A stretch of 64,000 nucleotides of DNA. Origin: Pseudomonadota bacterium (GTDB lineage Bacteria; Pseudomonadota; Alphaproteobacteria; Azospirillales; Azospirillaceae). Shown here one piece after another: positions 9,044-17,690 of this stretch. How positions within the stretch are numbered: the first letter of the stretch is position 1; each line of letters opens with the position of its first letter. Where the stretch lies: assembly GCA_023423695.1 (NCBI GenBank), contig JAFAFA010000079.1, positions 1 through 64,000 on the forward strand, read 5' to 3'. Position numbers and translations under genes: made by a program. Under the pieces are notes generated by a model. That model worked only from the letters and a program-made list of their open reading frames with translations, was not told where the DNA came from and ran no database searches.

Positions 9044-10077
9044 CAGGCCACAGCCTCGTTGGTGATGGCGACCAGCCGGCGCAGGCGGTCGCGGGCGCCG
9101 CCGCTGTCGATGGCGTCGGCGGCAAGCGTCACACCCTCCTTCAGCGTCGCGGCCTTGCCGGCCACCAGAAGGGCGGCGGCGGCGTTCAGCAGCACGATGT
9201 CGCGGTAGGGGCTGCGCACCCCGTCGAACAGGGCGTGGATCGCCTCGGCATTGACCTGTGCGTCGCCGCCCTTCAGATCCTCGATGCGGGCGCGGGGCAG
9301 GCCGGCATCCTCGGGCGTCACCTCGAACACGGTCACCTCACCGTCCTTCAACTGGGCGACGGTGGTGGGGCCGGTGGTGGTGATCTCGTCCAGCCCGTCG
9401 GAGCCGTGGACCACCCAGGCCGCTTCGGAACCCAGTCGCTTCAGCACCTGGGCCAGCGGCTCCACCCACTGCTTGGAGAAGACGCCCAGCACCTGCCGCC
9501 GGGCGGTCGCCGGGTTGGCGAGCGGGCCCAGCAGGTTGAAGACGGTGCGGGTGCCGAGCTCGACACGGGTCGGACCGACGTTGCGCATGGCGAGGTGGTG
9601 GCGCGGCGCCATCAGGAAGGCGATGCCGGCGTCCCACAGTGCCTTGCGCACCAGCGCGAAGTCGCAGTCGAGGTTGACGCCCAGCGAGCCCAGCACGTCG
9701 GCGGCGCCGGATTTCGACGAGATGGCGCGGTTGCCGTGCTTGGCGACGGGCACGCCGCAGGAGGACACCACCAGCGCCGCGGCGGTGGAGATGTTGTAGG
9801 TGCCGGCGCCGTCGCCGCCGGTGCCGCAGGTGTCGATGGTGCCGGGAGGCGCCTCGACCGGGATCGCCTTGGCGCGCATGACGCGGGCGGCGCCGGTGAT
9901 CTCGTCCACCGTCTCGCCGCGGACGCGCAGAGCCATCAGGAAGCCGCCCATCTGCGACGGGGTGGCGTTGCCGGACATGATGATGTCGAAAGCGAAGCCG
10001 GCCTCGGCCTCCGTCAGGGCGGCGCCGGTGGCGACCTTACCCAGGATCGCCTTCATGTCGCTGAGGTCGCCGCTCAT
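9043..10077 (-). CDS. trpD: Anthranilate phosphoribosyltransferase
   Basis: Transfers phosphoribosyl from PRPP to anthranilate in tryptophan synthesis. It is 344 residues. The PRPP site is seen as DTCGTGGDGAGTYNIST, followed by KHGNRAISSKSGAADVL and the block VFNLLGPLANPA. The ATG overlaps the trpG stop by four bases, which implies translational coupling. Confidence 0.96.
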   Translation of the reverse strand: MSGDLSDMKAILGKVATGAALTEAEAGFAFDIIMSGNATPSQMGGFLMALRVRGETVDEITGAARVMRAKAIPVEAPPGTIDTCGTGGDGAGTYNISTAAALVVSSCGVPVAKHGNRAISSKSGAADVLGSLGVNLDCDFALVRKALWDAGIAFLMAPRHHLAMRNVGPTRVELGTRTVFNLLGPLANPATARRQVLGVFSKQWVEPLAQVLKRLGSEAAWVVHGSDGLDEITTTGPTTVAQLKDGEVTVFEVTPEDAGLPRARIEDLKGGDAQVNAEAIHALFDGVRSPYRDIVLLNAAAALLVAGKAATLKEGVTLAADAIDSGGARDRLRRLVAITNEAVA

Positions 10078-10682
10078 GCCGCGTTCTCCAGGGCCGCGGT
10101 TTCCGGGCGGGGACGGGTCAGGTCCAGGAAGTTCTGCAGGATCTTGTGGCCGTGCTCGCTCTCGATGCTCTCGGGATGGAACTGCACACCGTGGATCGGC
10201 AGTTCGCGGTGGGCCAGGGCCATGATGAGGCCGTCGGCGGTCTCGCCGGTCACCTCCAGGCAGGCGGGCAGGGTCTCCCGCTCGACGATCAGCGAGTGGT
10301 AGCGGGTGGCGCGGAACGGGCTGGGCAGGCCGGCGAGCACGCCGCGGCCCCGGTGCAGCATGCTGTCGACCTTGCCGTGCATCGGAACCGGGGCGCGGAC
10401 CACCCGGCCGCCGAAGGACTGGCCGATGGACTGGTGGCCCAGGCAGACGCCCAACAGCGGGAGGCGGGCCTTGGCGGCGGCGTCGATCAGCGGAAGACAG
10501 ATGCCGGCGCGGTCGGGATCGCAGGGGCCGGGCGACAGCACGATGCCGTCGGGGCGCAGAGCCATCGCCTCGTCCACCGTCAGGGCGTCGTTGCGGCGGA
10601 CCTGCACGTCGGCGCCAAGCTCGCCCAGATAATGGACCAGGTTGTAGGTAAAGCTGTCGTAGTTATCGATGAGCAGCAGCAT
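10074..10682 (-). CDS. trpG: Anthranilate synthase glutamine amidotransferase subunit
   Basis: Glutaminase subunit that feeds ammonia to TrpE; in many bacteria the same protein also serves 4-amino-4-deoxychorismate synthase. It is 202 residues starting at MLLLIDNYDSFTYNL (ATG at 10682); a 17-codon upstream extension looks like leader sequence. The catalytic triad is Cys80 in GVCLGHQ, and His169 and Glu171 in QFHPES. It is the first gene of trpGDC-GNAT-moaC-moeA. No trpE is adjacent, and I saw no Trp-codon leader peptide in the 110 bases upstream. Confidence 0.95.
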   Translation of the reverse strand: MLLLIDNYDSFTYNLVHYLGELGADVQVRRNDALTVDEAMALRPDGIVLSPGPCDPDRAGICLPLIDAAAKARLPLLGVCLGHQSIGQSFGGRVVRAPVPMHGKVDSMLHRGRGVLAGLPSPFRATRYHSLIVERETLPACLEVTGETADGLIMALAHRELPIHGVQFHPESIESEHGHKILQNFLDLTRPRPETAALENAA

Positions 10683-10794
10683 GCGCCTTCCACCTTCGCC
10701 CGGATCGCCGGGGCCGTTCCGCCCCTGTTCCAACGACGGACACCCTAGCCGCTGAGGGGGCGGATTTCCAGCCTCCGCGCAGAACTCCGCGGCA

Positions 10795-11250
10795 TCAGCG
10801 GCAGTCGAGCTGTGGCAGGGTCTTCGGATCGTCCGGGACGGCGCCGCGGATGTCGATCTCCAGCGTCAGGGTGCAGCGGCGGATCTGGCGCGGAAGATCG
10901 GCGGCGAGCGTCGCCTGGGTGTTGCGGTAGCGGCAGACCAGGAAGACGTTGTCCCGGCGCGTGCCGGAGAACTCCCACACCTGGACGAGGCTGCGGCCAC
11001 GGCGCAGCTCGCGGTCGGGGGCGAGCGTGGCCGGGGCGGCGGAGGTCATCTGGCTGGCGCGGTCGCCTGCGACGATGGAGATGCCGGCGAAGCTGTGGCT
11101 GTCGCGGCCGGGGTAGGGCGACCAGCCGCCGGGGGCATCGGGCTGCGCCTGGACCGTCAGGCTGGCCGGGCAGTCCAGGCCTTGAGCGGCCGGCGCCGGA
11201 GTCGCGGCGGCGACCGGAAGCAGGGCGGCGATGACAAAGATGGGACGCAT
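10795..11250 (-). CDS. Secreted hypothetical protein, STY0301-like
   Basis: A 151-residue protein with an N-terminal signal peptide (MRPIFVIAALLPVAAATPAPAA) and four cysteines in the mature part, suggesting periplasmic disulfides. The pattern of CPASLTV, GWSPYP and then VCRYRNTQATLAADLPRQIRRC resembles small periplasmic proteins annotated as the STY0301 family. That link rests on remembered pattern only, and no function is known. It is divergent from the polysaccharide deacetylase gene across about 120 bases. Confidence 0.7.
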   Translation of the reverse strand: MRPIFVIAALLPVAAATPAPAAQGLDCPASLTVQAQPDAPGGWSPYPGRDSHSFAGISIVAGDRASQMTSAAPATLAPDRELRRGRSLVQVWEFSGTRRDNVFLVCRYRNTQATLAADLPRQIRRCTLTLEIDIRGAVPDDPKTLPQLDCR

Positions 11251-11373
11251 CTGGCGGACTCTTCGGAATGGGCTTGGCCGCAGGGGGCGGGTGGCGTCGC
11301 GGCGGCTTTTGCGCCGATTGGGCGATTGCGGTCGCGGCGGCGGGGTGCCAGTGTGCGGCGCCCATGATGCAGG

Positions 11374-12513
11374 ATGGACGTCGTCACCATGGCCCGCAAG
11401 GCGCCTTCGAAAGCCCGCAAGTCTCCGCTTCCCCCCTTTCTGTCGAACCCCTTCGTCCTGGCGCTGGCCGCCGTCGCCGCGGTGTTCGCCGTCGCGATGG
11501 GGGTGGCGACGCTGACCGGCGGAGGGTCCGGTGGCGAGGCCGGCAAGCCGGCGCCGGTGCAGCAGGCTAGCGGGCAGCAGGCTGTGCAGCCCCCGCCGGT
11601 GCCGGCGGCTAAGGCGGAGCCGCCGGCCTCAACCCCGCAATCAACCGCGCAGGCAAATACGGAAATCCCGGGCCAAGCGGTGGTGGAGAAGCCGGCGCAG
11701 GCAGAGTCCCGCCCGCCGGCGACGACGGTGGCGATGCTGCCGCCGCCAGCCCCGCCCAGCCAGCCGCCGGTGCAGGCCCCATCGGGCAACGCCGCGCTGT
11801 GGCGCAGGAACGCCTTGCCGGCGGAGGTGCCCCAGGGCAAGCCGATCATCGCCATCGTCATCGACGACATGGGGCTGGACCGGAAACGCTCGACCCGGAT
11901 GGCGGGGCTGCGCGGACCGCTGACCCTGTCCTGGCTGCCCTATGCCCGCGACCTGCCGGCCCAGGCCAAGGCGGCACGGGCCAACGGGCACGAACTGATG
12001 CTGCACATGCCGATGGAACCGAGCGTGAAGGCGGATCCCGGCCCCAACGCGCTGCTGGTGTCGCTGGACCGCGGAGAGATCGTGAAGCGGGCCCGCGCTG
12101 CACTGGAAAGCTTCGACGGCTATGTCGGGGTCAACAACCATATGGGAAGCCGCTTCACCGCCGACCGCGCGGCGCTGGCGCCGGTGCTGGCCGAACTGCA
12201 TCGCCGCGGCCTGCTGTGGCTGGACAGCCGGACGACGCCCAACAGCGCGGGCATCGGGCTGGCGCAGGAGCTGAAGATGCCTTGGATCGGCCGCGACATC
12301 TTCCTCGACAACCAGGAAACGGTCGCGGCGGTGAAGGCCCAGCTGGCGAAGACGGAGCAGGTGGCGAAGCGGCAGGGCTATGCCGTCGCCATCGGCCACC
12401 CGCATGATGCGACAATCGACGCTCTGGCATCCTGGCTGCCGGAGGTGCAAAAGCGTGGCTTCGTTCTTGTCCCGGTCAGCGCGGTGGTGCGGACGCACCA
12501 TGCCGGCGGCTGA
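11374..12513 (+). CDS. Divergent polysaccharide deacetylase family protein
   Basis: A 379-residue protein. One hydrophobic segment (residues 26-45) anchors or exports it, a Pro/Ala/Gln-rich linker (50-145) follows, and then a C-terminal divergent polysaccharide deacetylase domain (Polysacc_deac_2 type, about 150-375). Markers are IIAIVIDDMGLD, LTLSWLPYARDLPAQA, ELMLHMPMEP, GVNNHMGS and AIGHPHD. The family is often found near cell-envelope and division factors and may act on peptidoglycan or another envelope polymer; the substrate is not established. A start at ATG 11392 (MARKAPSK) is equally possible. Confidence 0.85.
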   Translation: MDVVTMARKAPSKARKSPLPPFLSNPFVLALAAVAAVFAVAMGVATLTGGGSGGEAGKPAPVQQASGQQAVQPPPVPAAKAEPPASTPQSTAQANTEIPGQAVVEKPAQAESRPPATTVAMLPPPAPPSQPPVQAPSGNAALWRRNALPAEVPQGKPIIAIVIDDMGLDRKRSTRMAGLRGPLTLSWLPYARDLPAQAKAARANGHELMLHMPMEPSVKADPGPNALLVSLDRGEIVKRARAALESFDGYVGVNNHMGSRFTADRAALAPVLAELHRRGLLWLDSRTTPNSAGIGLAQELKMPWIGRDIFLDNQETVAAVKAQLAKTEQVAKRQGYAVAIGHPHDATIDALASWLPEVQKRGFVLVPVSAVVRTHHAGG

Positions 12514-12534
12514 CCCGACCGTGAGGGGTGCCCC

Positions 12535-12747
12535 GTGACGATGGCCGATGCATACAAAGTGGATGGGATGACCTGCGGCGGCTGCGCCCGCTCCGTTTCC
12601 AATGCGATCACCAAGGCGGCGCCCGATGCCGCCGTGACCGTGGATCTCGCGGCCGGCACCGTGCTGGTGGATGGCGGCATCCCGGTGGACGTGGTGCGGC
12701 AGGCGGTGGAGGCCGCAGGCTTCGATTTCGCCGGTGCCGCGGCCTGA
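12535..12747 (+). CDS. Heavy-metal-associated domain protein (CopZ-like)
   Basis: A free-standing HMA domain of 70 residues with the metal-binding motif GMTCGGC near the N terminus. It probably acts as a cytoplasmic copper(I) or other soft-metal chaperone. The motif has Gly-Gly between the cysteines, within the CxxC rule. No P-type ATPase or CueR regulator is adjacent, so the partner must be elsewhere. It starts 21 bases after the deacetylase stop and may be co-transcribed. Confidence 0.88.
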   Translation: MTMADAYKVDGMTCGGCARSVSNAITKAAPDAAVTVDLAAGTVLVDGGIPVDVVRQAVEAAGFDFAGAAA

Positions 12748-12851
12748 CGCCGGTCCGGCGCGCCGTGCCTTGTGCGGCGCAATAAAACCATTTTCATTTT
12801 GTGTATATGATGGGATGCTCGGGCTGACGCGATTCGTGCCGTGAGGTCCCG

Positions 12852-13082
12852 ATGCCGCTCTACTCCTACCGCTGCAAAGCCTGTGGCCACGGGTTCGAGA
12901 CCCTGGTGCGCTCCGGAGAGACGCTGGCCTGCCCGTCCTGCGGCAGCGCCGACCTGAGCCGTCAGCTGTCGAACGTGGCGCCGGAGGGCAAGTCCGGCGC
13001 CATCGTCCAGTCGGCCCGCCGGATGGCGGCGAAGGAAGGACACTTCAGCAACTACGCGCGGGCGGAACGGCAGAAGGGGTGA
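12852..13082 (+). CDS. FmdB family zinc-ribbon protein
   Basis: A 76-residue protein starting MPLYSYRCKACGHGFE, the signature of the FmdB/CxxC putative regulatory family. Two zinc-knuckle pairs, CKACGH and CPSCGS, form the ribbon. The rest is short and basic. The cellular role is not established; the name derives from a regulator in formamide utilisation. It is preceded by an AT-rich stretch (12780-12811) that probably holds its promoter. Confidence 0.88.
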   Translation: MPLYSYRCKACGHGFETLVRSGETLACPSCGSADLSRQLSNVAPEGKSGAIVQSARRMAAKEGHFSNYARAERQKG

Positions 13083-13113
13083 GGTGGGAGCGTAACGGCC
13101 CCACCGCGACATC

Positions 13114-15099
13114 CTACCGCCGCAGATCCCTGTCCAGGTTCGGCTCCGCCCGATCGCTGCTCAGGCGGGTGCGGTAAACCTGGACGGCTTCCAGCACGCG
13201 CTGGACATAGTTGCGGGTCTCGGAAATCGGGATCAGCTCGATCCAGTCGACCACGTCCACCGCCTCGGTCCGCGGATCGCCATAGGTCTGCAGCCAATTG
13301 CGCACGCGGTTCGGCCCGGCGTTGTAGCCGGCGATCGCCAGCACCCAGGATCCGTTGAAGCGGTCGATCAGCTCGGACAGATAGGCAGAGCCCAAAGTGA
13401 CGTTGTAGCCGGGATCCGACGTGAGCCGGGCGGTGGTGTGCTTCAGGCCCAGCTTGCCCGCCACCAGCTGCGCCGTGGTCGGCATCAGCTGCATCAGGCC
13501 GCGGGCGCCGGCGGACGAGACGATGGTGGGGTTGAAGGTGCTTTCCTGGCGGATGATGCCGTGGATCAGCGCCAGTTCCGGCGCTGCCGGCCGGGCGTCG
13601 ATCATCGGGTAGCCGGCCTCGACCAGGAACACCTCGTTCTGCGCAGCGTCCTTGGCGGCGGCGACGGCGAGATCGCGGCGGCCGACCTCGCTCGCCAACC
13701 GGGCGGCGAGAACATAATCGGCGGGGGATTTTGCATCCAGGCTGATGCGGCGGACGAAGCTGCCCAACCGCTCGTCGGTGCTGCCGCCGATCTCCGCCAG
13801 CAGGCGGGCGACGCGCACCACCTCGCGCCGGTTGAAGGCGGCGCTGTCGGCGCTGGACACCGACGGCGCCGCCGGCAGGGTCACCGCACCGTTGGAGACA
13901 TGGCGGAAGGACAGCTGGCCGTAGAAGGTGGTGGGGTAGGTCGCGGCCTTGGCGTACCAGTCGCGGGCGGGCTCCGTCTGCCCCAGCGCCTCCGCTGCCC
14001 GGCCGCACCAGTAGGCGCCGCGCGCCTTGCTGATCGGCGCCGAGACCGAGCGGTAGAGCTTGTGGAAATGGGCGAAGGCCTCCGACGGCTTGTCGAGGAA
14101 GCGCAGGGCCAGGAAGCCCGACAGGAATTCCGCGTCGGCGAAGGCGCTGCCCTCGGTCATGCCGTGGGTGCTGACCAGCCGGTAGGCAAGGTTGAAGTCG
14201 CCGCGCTCCATCGCCCGGCGGGCCAACAGATGGCGCTCCGGCCACCAGGCCTGTGGACGGCCGAGGTCGGTTCCGGCACGGGCCATGATCTCCAGCGCGC
14301 CGGCATCGTCGCCCTTGCGGCGCAGATAGCGGGCGCGGTCGAACATCAGGCCGGGATCGTCGCGCAGGGCAGGAGCGACGCGCGACAGTGCCGCGTCGGC
14401 GCCCGGACTGTCGCCGTCCAGCGCGATGCGCGCCTCGATCAGCGTGTCATAGGCTTCGTCGAAGAAGGGCAGCATCCGGCGCACCGGCGCGTCCTGCCTA
14501 GCCCAGAGCAGCCGGTCGATGCGCGCCTTGTGGTCCAACGGACGCAGATAAGGTGTGTAATGGGCAAGGAAGGTCGCCTCCTCGTCCGGGGTGAAGGTGG
14601 CGTCGGCCCACTGCTTGCGGATCAGGCCGGTCGCGCGCTCCACGCTGCCGGTGGCGATCAGCGCGTCGGCATAGCGGACGAAACCGTCGTTGGTCTGCGG
14701 CGGGGACTGGCGGAACCACTCCACCACCTCGGCCGGCGGGATGTCGGGCATCGCCAGCTCGGCCTGACGGCGCAGGGCCGCCATGTTGGGCCAGTCCGGA
14801 TTGTCGCGGATGAAGGCCGTGATGTCGGCGAAGCTGCCGCCTCCGGGGGTGGCGAGCGCCATCCAGCGCAAAACCTTCGCCGGTAACGGGTCCTGCGCGC
14901 GGGACGCAGCGGCCAGCGCCTCGGCCAGCCGGTCGTTGTCGGCGAGCTTGAAAGCCTCGCGATAGACGGCGATGTCCTGCGGGCTCAGCGCCGCGGCGGG
15001 CAGGGCGCCGGGAACCCCGGCGAGAAGGGTGAGGAGACCCGCGAAAACAGCGGTCCGGGCGCTCTTGCCGAGGGCGGCGGGGAGGGATAATGTGCGCAA
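13114..15099 (-). CDS. Soluble lytic murein transglycosylase (Slt type)
   Basis: Cleaves the glycan strands of peptidoglycan in the periplasm. The protein is 661 residues if it starts at the TTG at 15099 (reading LRTLSLPAALGKSARTAVFA...), which places a signal peptide at the N terminus; there is no ATG or GTG in frame that would keep that peptide. A long alpha-helical superhelix (about 50-450) precedes the C-terminal goose-lysozyme-like domain. That domain has the catalytic Glu in IIRQESTFNP, the block GARGLMQLMPTTA and the motif IAGYNAGPNRV. It is divergent from dapA with only 36 bases between them. Confidence 0.9.
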   Translation of the reverse strand: MRTLSLPAALGKSARTAVFAGLLTLLAGVPGALPAAALSPQDIAVYREAFKLADNDRLAEALAAASRAQDPLPAKVLRWMALATPGGGSFADITAFIRDNPDWPNMAALRRQAELAMPDIPPAEVVEWFRQSPPQTNDGFVRYADALIATGSVERATGLIRKQWADATFTPDEEATFLAHYTPYLRPLDHKARIDRLLWARQDAPVRRMLPFFDEAYDTLIEARIALDGDSPGADAALSRVAPALRDDPGLMFDRARYLRRKGDDAGALEIMARAGTDLGRPQAWWPERHLLARRAMERGDFNLAYRLVSTHGMTEGSAFADAEFLSGFLALRFLDKPSEAFAHFHKLYRSVSAPISKARGAYWCGRAAEALGQTEPARDWYAKAATYPTTFYGQLSFRHVSNGAVTLPAAPSVSSADSAAFNRREVVRVARLLAEIGGSTDERLGSFVRRISLDAKSPADYVLAARLASEVGRRDLAVAAAKDAAQNEVFLVEAGYPMIDARPAAPELALIHGIIRQESTFNPTIVSSAGARGLMQLMPTTAQLVAGKLGLKHTTARLTSDPGYNVTLGSAYLSELIDRFNGSWVLAIAGYNAGPNRVRNWLQTYGDPRTEAVDVVDWIELIPISETRNYVQRVLEAVQVYRTRLSSDRAEPNLDRDLRR

Positions 15100-15135
15100 C
15101 TCTTTTTTCCAGCTAAGCCGACTGAGGAGGCAGCC

Positions 15136-16011
15136 ATGTTCCACGGTTCCATCGTCGCCCTTCTGACTCCGTTCAAGGGCGGGAAAGTGGACGAGAAGGC
15201 CTTCCAGTCCTTCGTGGAGTGGCAGGTCGCCCAAGGCACGCACGGTCTCGTGCCCTGCGGCACCACCGGCGAGTCGCCGACCCTGTCCCACGAAGAACAC
15301 AACCGCGTCGTGGAGCTTTGCATCGAGGCGGCCGGCGGCAAGGTGCCGGTGATGGCCGGCACCGGCTCCAACTCGACCGACGAGGCGATCGCCTTGACCC
15401 GCCATGCCAAGCAGGCAGGCGCGCAGGCGGCGCTCGTGGTCACGCCCTACTACAACAAGCCGTCTCAAGAGGGTCTGTACCAGCATTTCAAGGCGATCCA
15501 TGACGCGGCGGATTTGCCGATCTTCATTTACAACATTCCCGGCCGCAGTGTCGTGGATATGTCTGTGGCGACGATGGCGCGGCTTGCAAAGCTGCCCAAC
15601 ATCGTCGGCGTGAAGGACGCGACCGCCGATCTGTCCCGCCCGTCCCGCCTGCTGCAGGAGGTCGGCCCCGACTTCATCCAGCTGTCGGGCGAGGATGCCA
15701 CGGCGCTGGCCTTCAACGCGCAGGGCGGCGTCGGCTGCATCTCCGTCACCGCCAACGTGGCGCCGGCGCTGTGCTCCGCCATGCAGACCGCCTGGGCGAA
15801 GGGCGACCTGAAGGAGGCCTTCCGCCTGCGCGACGTGCTGTCGCCGCTGCACGACTCGATGTTCGTCGAGACCAGCCCGGCCCCGGTGAAGTTCGCCGCC
15901 AGCCTGCTGGGCCTCGGCAGCGACGAGGTGCGCCTGCCGCTGGTTCCGGCGACGGAGACTGCCCGTGCCGCCGTTCGTGGAGCCATGACCAAAGCCGGCT
16001 TGTTGTCCTGA
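15136..16011 (+). CDS. dapA: 4-hydroxy-tetrahydrodipicolinate synthase
   Basis: Condenses aspartate semialdehyde with pyruvate, the first committed step to diaminopimelate and lysine. It is 291 residues. The Schiff-base lysine is Lys160 in VGVKDATADL, the catalytic tyrosine is Tyr132 in IYNIPGRS, and the substrate-binding block is CGTTGESPTL (41-50). Its substrate comes from Asd, encoded about 30 kb away in this window. A good Shine-Dalgarno (GAGGAGG) lies before the ATG. Confidence 0.97.
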   Translation: MFHGSIVALLTPFKGGKVDEKAFQSFVEWQVAQGTHGLVPCGTTGESPTLSHEEHNRVVELCIEAAGGKVPVMAGTGSNSTDEAIALTRHAKQAGAQAALVVTPYYNKPSQEGLYQHFKAIHDAADLPIFIYNIPGRSVVDMSVATMARLAKLPNIVGVKDATADLSRPSRLLQEVGPDFIQLSGEDATALAFNAQGGVGCISVTANVAPALCSAMQTAWAKGDLKEAFRLRDVLSPLHDSMFVETSPAPVKFAASLLGLGSDEVRLPLVPATETARAAVRGAMTKAGLLS

Positions 16012-16041
16012 GTGACGGAACGGGCCGTATAGGAGAGAGAC

Positions 16042-16515
16042 TTGGCGACGCGCGAGGAAGCTAAAAAATACGCGGCGCAGAACCGCCGCGCGCGGTTCGA
16101 CTTCTTCATCGATGATGTCCTCGAGGCCGGGATCATGCTGACCGGGTCGGAGGTGAAGTCGTTGCGCGGCGGCCGCGCCAGTGTGAACGAGGCCTATGCC
16201 GGTCTGAAGGGCGGGGAGCTGTTCCTGTTCAACGCGTACATCCCCGAATATCTCCAGGCCGGCCGCGTCGATCAGCACGAGCCGAAGCGGCCGCGCAAGC
16301 TGCTGGTCCGCCGCCGCGAGTTGGACAAGCTCGCGGCCGGCATCAAGCAGAAGGGCGTCACGCTCGTGCCGATGTCGGTCTATTTCAACGACCGCGGCTT
16401 CGCCAAGGTCGAGATCGGTCTCGCCACCGGCAAGAAGAAGCACGACAAGCGCGAGAGCGAGAAAGAACGCAGCTGGCAGCGCGACAAGGCGCGGCTGATG
16501 CGGGACAAGGGCTGA
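16042..16515 (+). CDS. smpB: SsrA-binding protein SmpB
   Basis: Binds tmRNA and brings it to stalled ribosomes for trans-translation. It is 157 residues. Family blocks are NRRARFDFFIDDVLEAGI, TGSEVKSLR, NEAYAGLKGGELFLFNAYI and a basic C-terminal tail rich in Lys/Arg (138-157). The start is a TTG at 16042, supported by the strong AGGAGAGAG just upstream and by the usual family N terminus; no ATG exists nearby in frame. It lies 30 bases after dapA. The tmRNA gene is not in the window. Confidence 0.95.
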   Translation: MATREEAKKYAAQNRRARFDFFIDDVLEAGIMLTGSEVKSLRGGRASVNEAYAGLKGGELFLFNAYIPEYLQAGRVDQHEPKRPRKLLVRRRELDKLAAGIKQKGVTLVPMSVYFNDRGFAKVEIGLATGKKKHDKRESEKERSWQRDKARLMRDKG

Positions 16516-16520
16516 TTCGG

Positions 16521-17543
16521 GTGGCACGTCTAGACAACCGGGCCACGGACCGCGACCAGACCGTCGCCGCCGTGGCCGCCGAAGCCCTGTCCGAAATCCG
16601 GCCGCAGGGCCGGATTCTCGTCGCCTTCGACAGCGATGGCGCCATCGCCGAGGCGCTCCGCGACGGGGGGGCCGAGGTGGTGGTGTGGAACCGGCTCGCT
16701 GTAGGCGGGCAGGTTGCAACGCCTTGGCCGGCCGAGGGGCCGTTCGACGGCGCCGTGCTGCGCCTGCCGCGTGGCTGGGCCGGGTTCGAGATGGCGCTGC
16801 ATGCGCTGGCATCGCGCCTTGCCCCCGGCGCGCCGCTGTGGATCGCCGGCGGCAACGATGAAGGCGTGACCAGCGCGCCCAAGCATCTCGACGGGTTGGC
16901 CGGGGACGCGGAAACGCTGATCATCAAGCGCCGCGCCCGGCTGCTGCTGACCCGCCGCACCGACGCGCCGGCCAAGGGCGAGTTGGAGGATTGGCGGCAG
17001 ACCGTCACCCTGACCCTGCCGGACCGGACGCTGGAACTGGTGTCCTATCCCGGCCTGTTCGCCCACGGCCATCTGGACGCCGGCACCGAATGCCTGCTGA
17101 AGGTGCTGCCGGAGGTGGCCGCCGGCACCCGCGTGCTGGATTTCGGCTGCGGGGCCGGGGTGATCGCGCGGGCCGTGCGGGAACGTCAGCCGGACGCCCC
17201 GCTGACCCTGCTGGACATCGATGCGGTTGCGCTCCATGCCACCCGCCAGAATGTGCCGGATGCCGAACTGGTGTTGAGCGACGGGCTGGCGGGGCTTGGC
17301 ACCCGTGAACGCTTCGGCCTGATCCTGTCCAACCCGCCGCTCCACCGCGGCAAGGACGAGGATTTCGGCATGCTCGACGCACTGGTGGCGGGGACCAAGC
17401 AGTATCTGAAGCTGCGCGGCACGCTGGTGGCGGTGACCCAGCGGACGGCGGGCGTGGGCAAGCTGTTCAAGGCGGCCTTCGGCCACAGCGACATGCTTCT
17501 GGAGACCACGCAGTTCCAGGTCTGGGCGGGGACGCCGAAGTAG
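16521..17543 (+). CDS. RsmC-like rRNA guanine-N2 methyltransferase
   Basis: Class I SAM-dependent methyltransferase with the two-domain layout of RsmC/RlmG: a degenerate N-terminal methyltransferase fold (about 1-150) and a catalytic C-terminal one. The SAM motif is VLDFGCGAG (205-213) and the catalytic NPPLH motif is at 271-275. It therefore probably methylates a guanine in rRNA. Length is 340 residues and the start is GTG at 16521. It begins 5 bases after smpB, in the dapA-smpB direction. The exact rRNA position is not decidable from sequence. Confidence 0.85.
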   Translation: MARLDNRATDRDQTVAAVAAEALSEIRPQGRILVAFDSDGAIAEALRDGGAEVVVWNRLAVGGQVATPWPAEGPFDGAVLRLPRGWAGFEMALHALASRLAPGAPLWIAGGNDEGVTSAPKHLDGLAGDAETLIIKRRARLLLTRRTDAPAKGELEDWRQTVTLTLPDRTLELVSYPGLFAHGHLDAGTECLLKVLPEVAAGTRVLDFGCGAGVIARAVRERQPDAPLTLLDIDAVALHATRQNVPDAELVLSDGLAGLGTRERFGLILSNPPLHRGKDEDFGMLDALVAGTKQYLKLRGTLVAVTQRTAGVGKLFKAAFGHSDMLLETTQFQVWAGTPK

Positions 17544-17565
17544 GGGGCAGGGGCAGGTGCCTAAT

Positions 17566-17670
17566 GCCCCCACCTAACCTCCCCCGCTGGGCGGGGGAGG
17601 GACTGCCGCCGAACGTCGACAAAGGCTCCGATCCCTCCCCCGCCCAGCGGGGGAGGATAGGTGGGGGTCT
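17566..17670. repeat. Paired inverted copies of the GC-rich palindromic element
   Basis: Two inverted copies of the element also seen at 5046-5087. The left copy (17566-17602) reads GCCCCCACCTAACCT and then a hairpin with arms CCCCCGC and GCGGGGG. The right copy (17630-17669) is its near-perfect reverse complement. The whole can fold into one long stem of about 37 base pairs with a 27-base loop. It lies between the convergent rsmC-like and aldo/keto reductase genes and may act as a bidirectional terminator. Confidence 0.8.
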
Positions 17671-17690
17671 AACGTCCCCAGAAACGCAAC

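Noticed and set aside
10683..10794. Search for a Trp leader peptide before trpG
   Set aside because: No short frame with tandem Trp codons or alternative hairpins was seen.
12783..12811. Possible sigma-70 promoter before the FmdB-like gene (TATGAT at 12806)
   Set aside because: No recognisable -35 box at the right distance; AT-richness alone supports a promoter region but not a defined site.
13114..16812. A single open frame of 1232 codons on the minus strand
   Set aside because: Only the part up to 15099 has protein family similarity (lytic transglycosylase). The upstream part is the antisense of dapA and smpB in high-GC DNA.
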